Part shown: positions 45,044-58,320 of the stretch, piece after piece
Numbering within the stretch: position 1 is the stretch's first letter
Layout: each line of letters opens with the position of its first letter
Source of the DNA: Ooceraea biroi
Taxonomy: Eukaryota; Arthropoda; Insecta; Hymenoptera; Formicidae
NCBI RefSeq assembly: GCF_003672135.1
Contig: NC_039519.1
Coordinates: 7,874,001-7,938,000, forward strand
Length of the DNA stretch: 64,000 bases
Direction of reading: 5' to 3'
Program-made: the position numbers and the translations under genes
The notes under the pieces: generated by a model
Told to the model about the DNA's origin: nothing
Databases searched by the model: none
The model's input: the letters and a program-made list of their open reading frames with translations, nothing else

Positions 45044-47094
45044 TTACGACAAAGTCTTTCTTAGTAACGTAGTGTGTCTAGAATTTATTCAAGAAACACG
45101 TTTCCAAAATATATTTGACTTTAATGGTCAGGAATTAATTTCGAATGCTGATTCATGAAAGAGATAGTTCATCTTGTTTACATGAATATTTATAATCCCT
45201 TTCGAGGGAAAGGTGGTGCCAAGTTTCCCATTTGGAGCGTAATAGAAACGTGTCACGGATAAATACCATATAACACGCGCTGATTACCGCCACTATCGTG
45301 ACGCAATTGTGCAATTTCGCGCGATTCCTTGTCCTCGTATCGCGGGCACACGTCAAGTTTGCCACCGAATATTACGAGCGCACCTGACGAATCTACAGTG
45401 GCCCCGAATAGTGGAGTTTAAGACTGCACGAGGCGTGCGATTAGCATATTTATCGGGCGGCTTGTATCATTTCGTTTGCCGGTGTTAAGAAAACGAAAAA
45501 CACGGGACACGACGCGACATTAATTGCCGACGCTGAGGTACGAGCAGATCGGCTCGAAAAATTCTGATATCGTTTTATTGGCCAATCCACCCAATTATAT
45601 TCGAGTGCGTTAAATGTTTACCCATGTAAGACGACTTTTATGTGAATTTTATTGTGAATTAAACGGAGCGATATTTTGCGCTCACGGAAAATTGCTTAAT
45701 TAGCGTGCCCAACATTCACCGGGTAGTAAACCCACGAGTCACGAGGTAGGCAGCGGCTTTTCGGCAATTGGGTAATTTGAGGAGGAGATTATCGTGGATA
45801 ACGAGTATATCTGCTGTAATTAGACGCGAGCGCATTTGCAGCGAATTGTAACGATTGTACATAGAAATTTGGTAGATTGTAAATATTTATAGATACTGTT
45901 TTTCTCTTTTCTTTATTTTTTCTCTTTGTCGTTTGCGAGATTTTCTTATGCAAATTCGAGTACAAGGAAACAAAGTATAGCAAGACAATTGTACGATTAA
46001 ATTTTCAATAATTATGAAAATTATACAGGAGATAAAAAGATATATATATATATATTTGTTTAATTTTACTCTTGCTGACACACACGATGAAAAAAGAGCG
46101 CGTTCTCAAATTCAATGGAACCAACGCGACTTCCTTTCTCGCTTTATCTTCCCCGTCGTGGAATCTCTGGCATTATTACGCTACTTGATTTCGCATCGAG
46201 CCAGCTGTCTCCGATTATTCGCTATAGAAATTTCGGGGATTCCGGTTCAAAGGGAGACCCTGGCATCCTCCGCTAATATTTGAGGAGAGGCCCTGCGCAG
46301 TCTTGGGTCTTACCGGACGACGTCACACGGTTTCCTCGTTGTCCAATCATCCTCGGGCCTTTCCTCGGCAAATAGGTACAACTTGATTATATAAGTGCAG
46401 TGAGTGTAATCGTTATGTAACCGTTACGCGGTTAATAAAAAATTTGATTATTACAGGTTTAAATTATGGTACTTTTGTCAGATATTTCGTAGGAAAGAAC
46501 GTCGTACAAGTTACAGGTTTTGAAATAATTATACTAATAAATACAGTGAAAAATCTCTTGAAGAGAATTCAGAAAAGAATTTTTAGATAATTTTATATTT
46601 CTTTATTTACGTACAATCCGAATATACTTTGGAGGGAGAATATTTGCGATCCTAAACATTGACTATTTTAGTTTAATACTGTAGAAAACGGAAAGTCTTC
46701 TCTTGCAGTTTGAGAAGCGCCTTTTCCAGAGTTTCGAGACTGTCAGTTACATGACGACAATAGGTATCACGTCGCGTTAACAATCGTGGTTTTCGATCTC
46801 TTACGAGATTGATGAGCTAACGCGCTTCGTTGATTAGAGATATCGCCGGTTCGGGGAACTCGTTCTCCGATGGTGGTGACGCCACCCCTCGCGAAATGCC
46901 TTTTCATCGAGTGATCCCATGAGAAACGATGCGAAGCGGCGAAGCTCGGGGGAGATCACGCGAACCGGAAGAGTAAACCGAAGTATTCTAAGTATCCGGA
47001 CAGTAAGGGAGACGGAAATCGTTGCCTGTACAGTTTGCGAGGTGCGCGCTTTAAGTCTTCTAGATACAACTATACATACATCTCAAGTGTCTTA
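45044..47094. other. Unassigned sequence
   Basis: AT-rich with GC-richer patches at about 45190-45780 and 46740-47040. A short TA repeat lies near 46040. Frames of up to 89 codons have no recognised relatives. Confidence 0.3.
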
Positions 47095-47499
47095 CAAGGG
47101 AACTAACACAACTGTCCGATTTTGATGGGCTTTGGATATGTTGTAGAGCATCGAAAAATATTAGACCCCTATTTTTTTTTAGCTGCGTATCTCAACGTTT
47201 AGGGGTTGAAACAGCCCCTCGAAGATAATGAATTTTTTCATTTTTAGCGAATATCTTTGAAAATATAAGATATATGAAAAAATGTTTTATACAAAAGTTT
47301 TATACTCTTTACAACGGTGTATTCACATTTTTCGAAAATGTCAAATTTTTTCATTTACCCCTATCTTCGAGGGGCTGTTTCAACCCCTAAACGTTGAGAT
47401 ACGCAGCTAAAAAAAATAGGGGTCTAATATTTTTCGATGCTCTAGAACATATCCAAAGCCCATCAAAATCGGTGAGGGACAGTTGTGTTAGTTCCCTTG
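47095..47499. mobile_element. Foldback MITE with CAAGGGAACTAACACAAC ends
   Basis: A 405-bp element whose inverted repeats cover about 140 bases on each side. It is flanked by TTA at 47092-47094 and 47500-47502. The internal word CGATTTTGATGGGCTTTGGA and the following ATATGTTGTAGAGC match the same positions in the element at 1781-2682, so they are one family with distinct subfamilies. It has no coding capacity. Confidence 0.85.
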
Positions 47500-48616
47500 T
47501 TAGTTTTTTTCTGACATTTTACTTTGAGCCAGGAATCATGACGATGCTAGTCGAATAATATTCTCGACATTGCAATCTAAATAAGATCTGAATATTCTTC
47601 AAATTCCCATATGAATCACAAATCTTTATAATTTTGCGAATTTGATGATTTAAGACTTTCTTGACAAATCCTAGGAAACGTCACGTTCTTTTCGAATAGT
47701 ATCATAATTCCAGTTAACCCTAATTAAAATTAAATAGATGATTGTTGCTTTTCATATAACGAAAGCATTAAATTAATGTCTTATGTACCTTTGAATCCCT
47801 CAATATTTGCATGCAATCAGCAAAATCTGTATAAGGCACATTGGAAACTCTTTGAGGGAAGTCGGGTCCTATCAATCACATTGAAATTCTGAAAACAGAG
47901 TGCTGCTTTCGCAGAGGTCCAAGGATCAGCAAGATGACTAGTCAGATAACACTTTGCCGCGTTACAACGCTCGCTCGCGGCCGGCGGGTGGCCGTCGGTT
48001 GTACGATGGTACATGTATATGTGTGTGTTTGTGGGTGGGTGGACATGTACGAGCGTGTGCCTGCGAGACATGTGTGCGTGACATAGAGTCGAGGATGGGG
48101 CCGAAGGTGGTTGGTATCTTGTTGGAGGGCGAGAAATACGAGCCGGCAGCCGAGGCTCTTCCAACAGCTTGCGTGCGAGATCGAATCGAGAGGAAGCGAG
48201 CGTGAGACAGAGAAGCGGCGAGCCGTCGGGGTGGAACGAAAAGGACGGAATATACCCACGCGCGGGGTCGCTTCGCCTGTTCGCACCCCCTTTTTGCTGT
48301 GCTCTTTAAAAAATTAGCTTCTTCTCTGCGCGAACGCTCCCGCCGACACCGCTTTATCGTGCGACTCCAGGGCCGGGCGCAAAATGCAAGCGAGAGATCT
48401 GTTCCGACATTCGTCGATGATGTTTTGCACTTTAAATGATTTATGTAGCAACATTAAGAGAATGAATTTGCGATTGGAAATTAATAACAGAATTTTAGAC
48501 ATTATTTAGGGAATTTTAATTAAAGTTATGCTTTAACAGAAATTTAAATGGTTTTTAAAAATGTACACTACGTATATTTTAACTCCAAATTTTGCTATCT
48601 ATCTGTTATATTTGTA
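47500..48616. other. Unassigned sequence with CpG-rich block
   Basis: About 47940-48390 is CpG-rich with GT-rich runs near 48020-48080. The frames on both strands are of similar length. No gene is supported. Confidence 0.3.
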
Positions 48617-48829
48617 CACTAAGGTGCATTGATTCGCGTGGTAGCAAAAATTTATATTAATATTTATTAATATTACTATATATAATAATATATATATATA
48701 TATTATTATATATATATATACATATATATTACATGTATATAATATTATAATATACACATATATATAATATATATATTAATATTAATAAATATATATATTC
48801 GCTACCACGCGAATTAATGCACCTTAGTG
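48617..48829. mobile_element. AT-rich palindromic MITE (CACTAAGGTGCATT ends)
   Basis: CACTAAGGTGCATTGATTCG and its inverse bound 213 bases, with TA on each side as in Tc1/mariner insertions. The inner 140 bases are almost pure alternating A and T and can fold on themselves. It stands 55 bases before the mariner pair that borders the duplication. Confidence 0.82.
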
Positions 48830-48884
48830 TACATACATATGTTTACGAAATCCATTTTGTGTAGTTCGATTTTTAGAAATGATA

Positions 48885-50169
48885 TTGGGTTGGCCAAAAA
48901 GTAATTGCATTTTTTCCAATAGATGGACATACATGTCTTGAAATGTAACTAACTTCATTCTAAACCGCAAATTCATTATGTAGGTTAACAACTCACAGTT
49001 CAAGCTTGTTTTACAAAAAGAAAGTACACGATTTCGTTAACAATTGTTTGTTTGCCGTCCATTTCAAAATGGAAAATCAAAAAGAACATTTTCGTCATAT
49101 TTTGTTTTATTACTTCCGAAAAGGGAAAAACGCTGTGCAAGCTCATAAAAAGTTATCTGATGTATATGGCGAAGATGCTTTAAAACTGCGGCAGTGTCAA
49201 AATTCGTTTACTAAATTTCGATCTGCAGATTTTAATGTGAAAGATGCACCACGCTCAGGAAGGCCAATCGAAATTGATGATGACAAAATAAAGGCACTGA
49301 TCGATTCGAATCGGCGCTTAACGACACGAGAGATTGCTGAGAATCTTAACGTATCGAAATCGAGTGTTGAAAACCATTCAAAACGACTTGGATACATTAG
49401 TAAGCTCGATATTTGGGTACGACATGAGCTGAAAGAAATTCATCTCACTAAGCGTATTGACATGTGCGATTCTCTTTTGAAACGTGAGGAAAATGATCCA
49501 TTTTTGAGACGTATGATAACAGGCGACGAAAAATGGATCGTCTACAACAACGTCAAACGAAAAAGATCGTGGAGCAAGCGTGATGAACCTGCTGAAAGCA
49601 CTTGAAAAGCAGATATTCACCAAAGAAAGATTATGCTGTCAGTCTGGTGGGACTTTAAAGGTATCGTGTATTTTGAGCTGCTTGCAAGGAATCAAACCAT
49701 TAATTCAGACGTATACTGTCGTCAACTGGATTGCCATCAAACAGAAACGTCGAGAATTGGTGACTCGCAAAGGTGTTGTGTTTCACCATGATAACGCTAG
49801 ACCACGTACAAGTTTGGTCACTCGTGAAAAATTGTTGCAGCTTGGATGGGATGTGTTACCATGATGTTACCACATCCACCATATTCGCCAGACCCGGCAC
49901 CATCAGATTACCATTCGTTTCGTTCTTTGCAAAACGCCTTGAATGGTAAAACCTTTACTGCTGATGAGGATATCAAATCGTTGTTGGAATTGTTTTTTGC
50001 TGAAAAAGATAAGAACTGTTTCGAGCGCGGAATCATGAAGTTGCCTGAAAAATGGCAAAAGATAATCAAACGAAATGGACAATATATTGTTTAATAAAGT
50101 TTTCGTTTCCCATGAAAAATTCGCCTTTTATTTATATAAAAAAACGCAATTACTTTTTGGCCAACCCAA
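48885..50169 (+). mobile_element. Mariner, full length but dead (copy M4)
   Basis: TTGGGTTGGCC ends with TA on both sides. It is followed after the same 40-base AT linker found between M1 and M2 by copy M5 in the same orientation. The left flank differs from that of M1, so this is another locus carrying the same tandem arrangement. It keeps TGDEKW at the first catalytic motif, unlike M1. Confidence 0.92.
49069..50094 (+). pseudogene. Mariner transposase pseudogene (M4)
   Basis: The same order of domains as M1, with the helix-turn-helix, TGDEKW, HHDNARPRTS and SPDPAPSDYHSF readable in different frames. It is broken by the TGA after PAEST (49603-49605), the 11-bp deletion near 49731 and the 11-bp duplication creating a stop near 49859. 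The second motif has RPRTS, where active mariners usually have RPHTS or RPHTA. Confidence 0.9.
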
Positions 50170-50209
50170 TATTATATATATTATATATTATATATTATAT
50201 TAATATCTA

Positions 50210-51507
50210 TTGGGCTGGCCAAAAAGTAATTGCGTTTTTTTCCAATAGATGGACATACAAGTCTTGAAATGTAACTAACTTCATTCTAAACCGCAAATTC
50301 ATTATGTAGGTTAACAACTCACAGTTCAAGCTTGTTTTACAAAAAGAAAGCACACGATTTCGTTAACAATTGTTTCTTTGCCGTCCATTTCAAAATGGAA
50401 AATCAAAAAGAACATTTTTGTCATATTTTCTTTTATTACTTCCAAAAAGGGAAAAACGCTGTGCAGGCTCATAAAAAGTTATCTGATGTATATGGCGAAG
50501 ATGCTTTAAAACTGCGGCAGTATCAAAATTCGTTTACTAAATTTCGATCTGCAGATTTTAATGTGAAAGATGCACCACGCTCAGGAAGGCCAATCGAAAT
50601 TGATGATGACAAAATAAAGGCACTGATCGATTCGAATCGGCGCTTAACGACACGAGAGATTGCTGAGAATCTTAACGTATCGAAATCGAGTGTTGAAAAC
50701 CATTTAAAACGACTTGGATACATTAGTAAGCTCGATATTTGGGTACCACATGAGCTCAAAGAAAGTCATCTCACTAAGCGTATTGACATCTGCGATTCTC
50801 TTTTGAAACGTGAGGAAAATGATCCATTTTTGAGACGTATGATAACAGGCGACGAAAAATGGATCGTCCACAACAACGTCAAACGAAAAAGATGGTGGAG
50901 CAAGCGTGATGAACCTGCTGAAAGCACTTGAAAAGTAGATATTCACCAAAGAAAGATTATGCTGTCAGTCTGGTGGGACTGTAAAGGTATCGTGTATTTT
51001 GAGCTGCTTGCAAGGAATCAAACCATTAATTCAGACGTATACTGTCGTCAACTGGATAAATTAAATGATGCCATCAAACAGAAACGTCGAGAATTGGTGA
51101 ATCGCAAAGGTGTTGTGTTTCACCATGATAACGCTAGACCACGTACAAGTTTGGTCACTCGTGAAAAATTGTTGCAGCTTGGATGGGATGTGTTACCATG
51201 ATGTTACCACATCCACCATATTCGCCAGACCCGGCACCATCAGATTACCATTCGTTTCGTTCTTTGCAAAACGCCTTGAATGGTAAAACCTTTACTGCTG
51301 ATGAGGATATTAAATCGTTGTTGGAATTGTTTTTTGCTGAAAAAGATGAGAACTTTTTTGAGCGCGGAATCATGAAGTTGCCTGAAAAATGGCAAAAGAT
51401 AATCAAACAAAATGGACAATACATTGTTTAATAAAGTTTTTATTTCCCATAAAAAATTCGCCTTTTATTTATATAAAAAAAACGCAATTACTTTTTGGCC
51501 AACCCAA
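50210..51507 (+). mobile_element. Mariner, full length but dead (copy M5)
   Basis: TTGGGCTGGCC at the 5' end and the usual 3' end, with TA on both sides. The inner breakpoint of the inverted duplication falls at about 50718 inside this element: the part to its right matches the left arm, the part to its left does not. It lacks the 11-bp deletion of M1, M4 and M6 and so preserves more of the ancestral frame. Confidence 0.92.
50395..51431 (+). pseudogene. Mariner transposase pseudogene (M5)
   Basis: The N-terminal 178 codons are open from MENQKEHF to PAEST, then TGA at 50929-50931. Open sequence resumes through SVWWDCKGIVYFELL and the second catalytic motif HHDNARPRTS, and ends at the shared 11-bp duplication near 51196. 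The C-terminal part with SPDPAPSDYHSF follows in another frame. With one break fewer than M1 or M4, it is the least damaged copy of this family here, yet still cannot encode a transposase. Confidence 0.9.
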
Positions 51508-53769
51508 TAATTTTCATTAAGACAGAGTCGGTTCAATTTTGTTGAAACATCTTGGTCATTATAATATTTTGGCTTATTAGATCTGGGACACTCAATAGAA
51601 AGTCCTGACACGGTGCAATATAAGGTTGCGTAAAGGAAATGGTACATTAATTCCGAGTTACCCTCGAATATCGTTCCACCCCCGTACGTGTGCGCAACAC
51701 CAAGACTACCTAAGAGCGGCAGTTAGCCCATGGTGTTCGGGAGGCGGCTGGTAATTTGTACGGAGATATACGATAGACAATAACACCAGTAAGGGGCAGC
51801 ACAGTGCGCTGACTAATTTGTTTATCATAAGCTTATCTTGATTTATCGCTCTCACCTGTGCCGTGTCGTAACGCCAATCGTTGACTTTCGTTCGTTTCTC
51901 TCAATGTGAGCGGCAGTGAATATATTTCTCTCTTTTCTGCTTTTTCCCTCTTTCTCTCCCCGTTCGATATTTTCCCAAAATCTACGTGACACAATTGCAG
52001 GGCATCGTCCTTTTCGCGCGCGGATCGTGTAAATGTTTTTATTCAGGCCACGACTTCGAGGAATAATCGCGGAAAACCACGTTACGAATTGTTCGATCAA
52101 TTCCGAACCGTATCTGGACAGTTGATAATCCGACGTGGAATATTTCGAATGGAATGTTGAAAAATTCATTCGAGTGGATTTAACTGAGCTCGTGCGGAAG
52201 GCTCGTATGCATATTATAGGGAAACCGCTCACATGTTCGGCAAGGGTCATTTCGCGCATGTTCCCCTATATTTACGCGTATCTATATCAAATTAATTGAA
52301 CGGTCGATTTTATTGATTGATTAGCGACGATCGCGAATGTACATTTCTCGTATCGCGTATGTGATCCTATCGAAAAGTGAATTCATCGCAAACTCGATAC
52401 TTGTGTAACATGTTAATAATTGAAGAAGTAATTGCAATGAGAAAATCATGTTCAAAAGCAGTCGAGATAGCGCGAAAGATTCGTTGGTTGGACTCTGTTG
52501 GATCCTGTTCAATAACGCTTTCTTTATATTCGTCCGAATTTAAAAAAGTTTTATGGCCACTAAATTTTAACGAGGGCTCGTCATCGTCACGGTTTTCGTC
52601 GAAAATTACACGGAAGTGAATGACGCGCGATACAATGCCGCCTCACCTGCTTTGCGTTACACATTTTAAGATATAACTGGTTTTTTTAAAAGGTTGCATC
52701 GAATTTAATGGAATCATTTTTCACGTCGATCTTTCACGAGGAATATCTTTACTGTAAATTTATTGTAGCCGGATAATATCCTGCATCTTCCATTATAATT
52801 ACATGCGATGTAAAATGCGATTGCGTGTAACATTTGTGTTTATGAGTATAATTGTTAAATTTTCATAAATGCAGTGACATATTTTGTACGAAAGTTATAT
52901 TATTAGTGAAATTATTATTAATGAAATTTATTTGTATAAAATCAAATTCTTTCTCGGAGACCATGCAAATAATAAGTTGCATTTATGCAGAAAGTCAGCG
53001 AAAATAAAATATAGCTGCTCGTACGCGCGGGAATGGAGAAGATATACCGGAGGAGTGTCCAGTCACGCTATGGAAATTATGACGTATTACACGATTGCCT
53101 TTTCAACGTTGCACGCAGCCTGCTCATGCCGTGACTAATAAGTAGACATAACGCAATTTAACGCGCATTAAGGCACCTTAGCACACGATAGTGAAAAGAA
53201 TTTGAACGATGCGATTCGGAAGCGGCCATTCACTCGAAACATGACGTGAATCATCTTATCTGGAAGCTCGTAAATCGAATTTGAATGAGAGATCGATAGC
53301 AAAATCAAACGTCTCATGACACCATCTGAATCTCGAACAATATTATTCAAATCAATAGATTGTCTAATTTTCTCCTAAATTAATAATCGAATATAAATTT
53401 CCTAAAACTTTATCGTTATTTCTATTTGATTATCGAATTATATTTTACATTATTAGCGCGTTTAGGTTGCAGCAGCAAAAGTAATACGCACCCACAGAAA
53501 AGATTTCTGGACTTAATGCTATTACTCTTTAATCTATCATAAAATAAGATCGCTATAGCGACAATCATATTTATTATCGAAAAGAAGCATATTTTAATCT
53601 TGAATAGAAAATTCGAAAATCTAGATTTAAATAATCTTGGTGCCATCTCATTCATTTTCTCAGAAGGATTTAGATAAAAATTTGTAGCAAGTTCAAAATA
53701 TTCTTGATTTCAGAATATTGTGACATCTAAAAGACATCTTATTCTATTCTTCTAAGAGAATTTGTAGAA
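51508..53769. other. Unique right-arm sequence (inverted copy of 14141-16397)
   Basis: Near-identical to the left arm in reverse. Nothing recognised. One visible substitution lies near 52000 (GGGCATCG against CCTTGCAA in the left complement), inside an otherwise shared 135-codon frame. Confidence 0.4.
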
Positions 53770-55731
53770 TCTGCACAAAACGGCCAATATTTATGTGTTG
53801 CAATCGAAAATCGGGAAAGTGTTTCTGTTATTTACAATGAATAAGTGCAAAAGATATGGAAATGTCTTATCTCGAATCTTATTTCTCAAGTAAGTATATT
53901 GTATATACTTACTTACATTTCCATATCTTTTAATATTTCTTGTAGAGTATTGCACTTATTCATTGTAAATAACAGAAACGCTTTCCCGATTTTCGATTGC
54001 AACACATAAATATTGGCCGTTTTATCGGAATAAAGGACGCAGAAGCGCCGAGTCGACGAGCGACTGTGAGAAAATGATGCGTCGACATGGACAAAGCCTA
54101 CTATAAAGTGGCGCTAATATCAAATTATTCTACATACAAGAATATATAAGCATAAATTTGTACATGTTACTCTTGTCTCGAGACAGCAAGACAATCTTAT
54201 TTAATTCGAGAGAGAAGAATAGAAATTACTGATTTAAATTAAAAATTGTTTTATTTTCATATTTTTTATGCTTGTAATACGATTAAATTAGTCAAGAATA
54301 TTTTTCGTCTTGTTATCAGAAATCCTTTCTGAGGGTGTATCGTTTTCTATATTATATTTTCATATTGTATATACTTACTTACATTTCCATATCTTTTAAT
54401 ATTTCTTGTAGAGTATCGCACTTATTCATTGTAAATAACAGAAACGCTTTCCCGATTTTCGATTGCAACACATAAATATTGGCCGTTTTATCGGAATAAA
54501 GGACGCAGAAGCGCCGAGTCGACGAGCGACTGTGAGAAAACGATGCGTCGACATGGACAAAGCCTACTATAAAGTGGCGCTAATATCAAATTATTCTACA
54601 TAGAAGAATATATAAGCATAAATTTGTACATGTTACTCTTGTCTCGAGACAGCAAGACAATCTTATTTAATTCGAGAGAGAAGAATAGAAATTACTGATT
54701 TTAATTAAAAATCGTTTTATTTTCATATTTTTTATACTTGTAATACGATTAAATTAGTCAAGAATATTTTTCGTCTTGTTATCAGAAATCCTTTCTGAGG
54801 GTGTATCGTTTTCTATATTATATTTTCATATTGTATATACTTACATTTCCATATCTTTTAATATTTCTTGTAGAGTATCGCACTTATTCATTGTAAATAA
54901 CAGAAACACTTTCCCGATTTTCGATTGCAACACATAAATATTGGCCGTTTTATCGGAATAAAGGACGCAGAAGCGCCGAGTCGACGAGCGACTGTGAGAA
55001 AACGATGCGTCGACATGGACAAAGCCTACTATAAAGTGGCGCTAATATCAAATTATTCTACATAGAAGAATATATAAGCATAAATTTGTACATGTTACTC
55101 TTGTCTCGAGACAGCAAGACAATCTTATTTAATTCGAGAGAGAAGAATAGAAATTACTGATTTTAATTAAAAATCGTTTTATTTTCATATTTTTTATACT
55201 TGTAATACGATTAAATTAGTCAAGAATATTTTTCGTCTTGTTATCAGAAATCCTTTCTGAGGGTGTATCGTTTTCTATATTATATTTTCATATTGTATAT
55301 ACTTACTTACATTTCCATATCTTTTAATATTTCTTGTAGAGTATCGCACTTATTCATTGTAAATAACAGAAACGCTTTCCCGATTTTCGATTGCAACACA
55401 TAAATATTGGCCGTTTTATCGGAATAAAGGACGCAGAAGCGCCGAGTCGACGAGCGACTGTGAGAAAATGATGCGTCGACATGGGCAAAGCCTACTATAA
55501 AGTGGCGCTAATATCAAATTATTCTACATACAAGAATATATAAGCATAAATTTGTACATGTTACTCTTGTCTCGAGACAGCAAGACAATCTTATTTAATT
55601 CGAGAGAGAAGAATAGAAATTACTGATTTAAATTAAAAATTGTTTTATTTTCATATTTTTTATGCTTGTAATACGATTAAATTAGTCAAGAATATTTTTC
55701 GTCTTGTTATCAGAAATCCTTTCTGAGGGTG
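53770..55731 (-). repeat. Tandem array of first-exon-like module, four units (right)
   Basis: Reverse complement of 12180-14140, including the degenerate inverted fragment at its inner end. Four units are present, each with the ATG frame and splice donor (seen as ACTTAC before the CATTTCC complement). Variants that mark individual units are kept in order between the arms, for example the CATAC/CATAG difference after TTCTA. The array was therefore copied whole and has not been homogenised since. One unit here has CACTTTCCC where its left partner has CGCTTTCCC. Confidence 0.88.
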
Positions 55732-57739
55732 CATTTTTCAAGCATGCCTTGTATGTTGCTCGCTATAAATATTATATTTATAAAAAAGAGTAATTGTTTC
55801 AAGGATATCAAGGTGGTCGCATCTCCGCGCGATATCGTATGGAAATTGCACTCGCGCAAATTAAATGCTTGCTTATAATTAAGCGATAGGTCGCGACGGC
55901 GATGGCTCACGTAATAAATAATTATAGATACATATATATACATATATATGTGTGACGCATATGTGTAATAACTCTGTCCTCGTTAGGCGTGCTCATTACG
56001 CAGTTAGATAGGATCGTAATGCGACGGGGAGATGAAAATATAATTATCCGACGGTGTTTTATATTGCGGGGGACGGTGACACATACGAGATACGCGGCGT
56101 GCCAGGTCATCCTCTTATGGACTCGCACAGGAAAAATTAAAAGTCGCAAATTGGTGACACGACCTGCGCGATGCACGAACGTGCGCGCTGCATATACATA
56201 TGCACCGCGAAGCTGAACGTCGTGTGCGATGCATCAGTGTGTTCGTTTAGTATGCGTTAATTCGAAGCGGTCAGTTAATTAAAGTAATCGAGATAGTACC
56301 GGGCACTCGGTAATTAGTAGCTGTGGCTAACGCGATAATGCGATCTCGGATCGGCTTGCGATCACCCTACCAGCATGGCGAGACGGTACACGATATTTCG
56401 AATACTTTCAAGGAGAGACAGATAACAAACAAGGGAGTTAAAGCAAAAGGTCACACACGGTAGCCGCCGCAGAAATTATTTTCTTCTTGCGTGAGATTCT
56501 TCGCGATGTGCAGTACATCAGCGTAATGCTTGGACACTATATTCGTCCGGAATTAAATTCTTCGCTCGCACTTGCTCTCGCGTAGTAATTTATTGCTCAT
56601 ACTATTATAACTGATACTGCTTGAGAAATAATTATTTTAAACTTTCTTCTAAAGAATTATATAATTTTTGATATTCTTTAACAATAGTTACAATAGTTTC
56701 ATGAATCTAGTACTCATACATTGTTTTTTATTTGCAACGAAATACTGAAATATTGCGAATCACTTTAATAGCGTGTATGCTAATTTTTATGTAATTTATA
56801 GTGATTGAAATGTTCATGATGATTTTGTTTATCTTTCCGTCAGCTCATCATCCGTTAGATGACGATAAGTCTCTCAATTAATCGCTATCTGATAACCCGT
56901 TCGGTACATGACGCGAGCAAAGCGCGTGGACAGATTAACATATATTATCATAAAACATATTTTCATCTCACGGTATAATTTGCACACCTCATTGTTGCTA
57001 ATACACGATTACTTTCCGCGTTCACGGCGGGTAGAGCGTTCTAAGTTCACAGGAGTGGTTGTGGGAGCATATCGTAGAACGAAACCGAGGTGCACGGACA
57101 CCGGAAGTTCATGCTTATTCACTGAGCACCGAAAGGGCGACCGAGTATAATTTACGTATAAATTACGTGAAATGAATCAACGGCAAGCGATTAATCGCAA
57201 TGGCTCACCCGCGGTAATAACAATGCCTGCTAGCTTGTTTACGAGCGTTAAACGAATACATTATGTTTTTCATTATTCAGACACGTGGACACATCTATTA
57301 TTTCCACCTCCTCGTGATATGCCTGGACTCTCCTGGTACAAATGCACTTTTTCGCTTCAATATAAAAATGATGCACGCTACTGTAATTATGGTTCAGCGT
57401 ACTAGAACTCGTAAAACAATATTATCAAGAAATTAAAAATCAGGAGAGTATAATTGATTAAACGTTTGTTGCGTCGGCATGATTATGTAAGGGTAAGGAT
57501 GGCAAGAGCGAAAAACTGAAAGAAATGGTTGTCATGTTTAGACATGGTACAATTAAGTCTATAAGCATTATTTGTATTGCATATAATTAACTTATAAATT
57601 GGGTGAAAAATTATTTGGTGATTTTAAAGAATTTCTTGCTCACCTTAAATTGATTCTCCAGAAAGTTAAAATTTAACATTGATAAATGAGAGAGGGAAAT
57701 TTAGTCACTTTGTAAAAGTTGTCCATGAATCGAAAATTA
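55732..57739. other. Unique right-arm sequence (inverted copy of 10175-12179)
   Basis: Same content as the left arm with scattered substitutions and indels of a few bases. For example, two extra bases lie near 55796 and there is a T/C difference near 56145. No gene recognised. Confidence 0.4.
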
Positions 57740-58320
57740 TTGGGTTGGCCAAAAAGTAATTGCGTTTTTTTATATAATTGCGTTTTTTAATATAATTAAA
57801 AAATATATAATTTATATAATTTATATAATATTATAAATAAAAGGCGAATTTTTCATGGGAAACAAAAACTTTATTAAACAATATATTGTCCATTCGGAAT
57901 CGATCAGTGCCTTTATTTTGTCATCATCAATTTCGATTGGCCTTCCTGAGCGTGGTGCATCTTTCACATTAAAATCTGCAGATCGAAATTTAGTAAACGA
58001 ATTTTGACACTGCCGCAGTTTTAAAGCATCTTCGCCATATACATCAGATAACTTTTTATGAGCCTGCACAGCGTTTTTCCCTTTTCGGAAGTAATAAAAG
58101 AAAATATGAGGAAAATGTTCTTTTTGATTTTCCATTTTGAAATGGACGGCAAAGAAACAATTGTTAACGAAATCGTGTACTTTCTTTTTGTAAAACAAGC
58201 TTGAACTGTGAGTTGTTAACCTACATAATGAATTTGCGGTTTAGAATGAAGTTAGTTACATTTGAAGACATGTATGTCCATCTATTGGAAAAAAACGCAA
58301 TTACTTTTTGGCCAACCCAA
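57740..58320 (-). mobile_element. Mariner, internally deleted hybrid of M1 and M2 (right arm)
   Basis: This 581-bp element has the 3' structure and deletion of M2, but its 5' 60 bases match M1 (ATGTCTTCAAATG rather than AAGTCTTGAAATG). A downstream pair of sites shows the M1 base followed by the M2 base. Its outer flank is the flank of M1 and its inner flank is the flank of M2. The remaining coding part (about 57880-58135, minus) has only the DNA-binding region. Confidence 0.9.
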
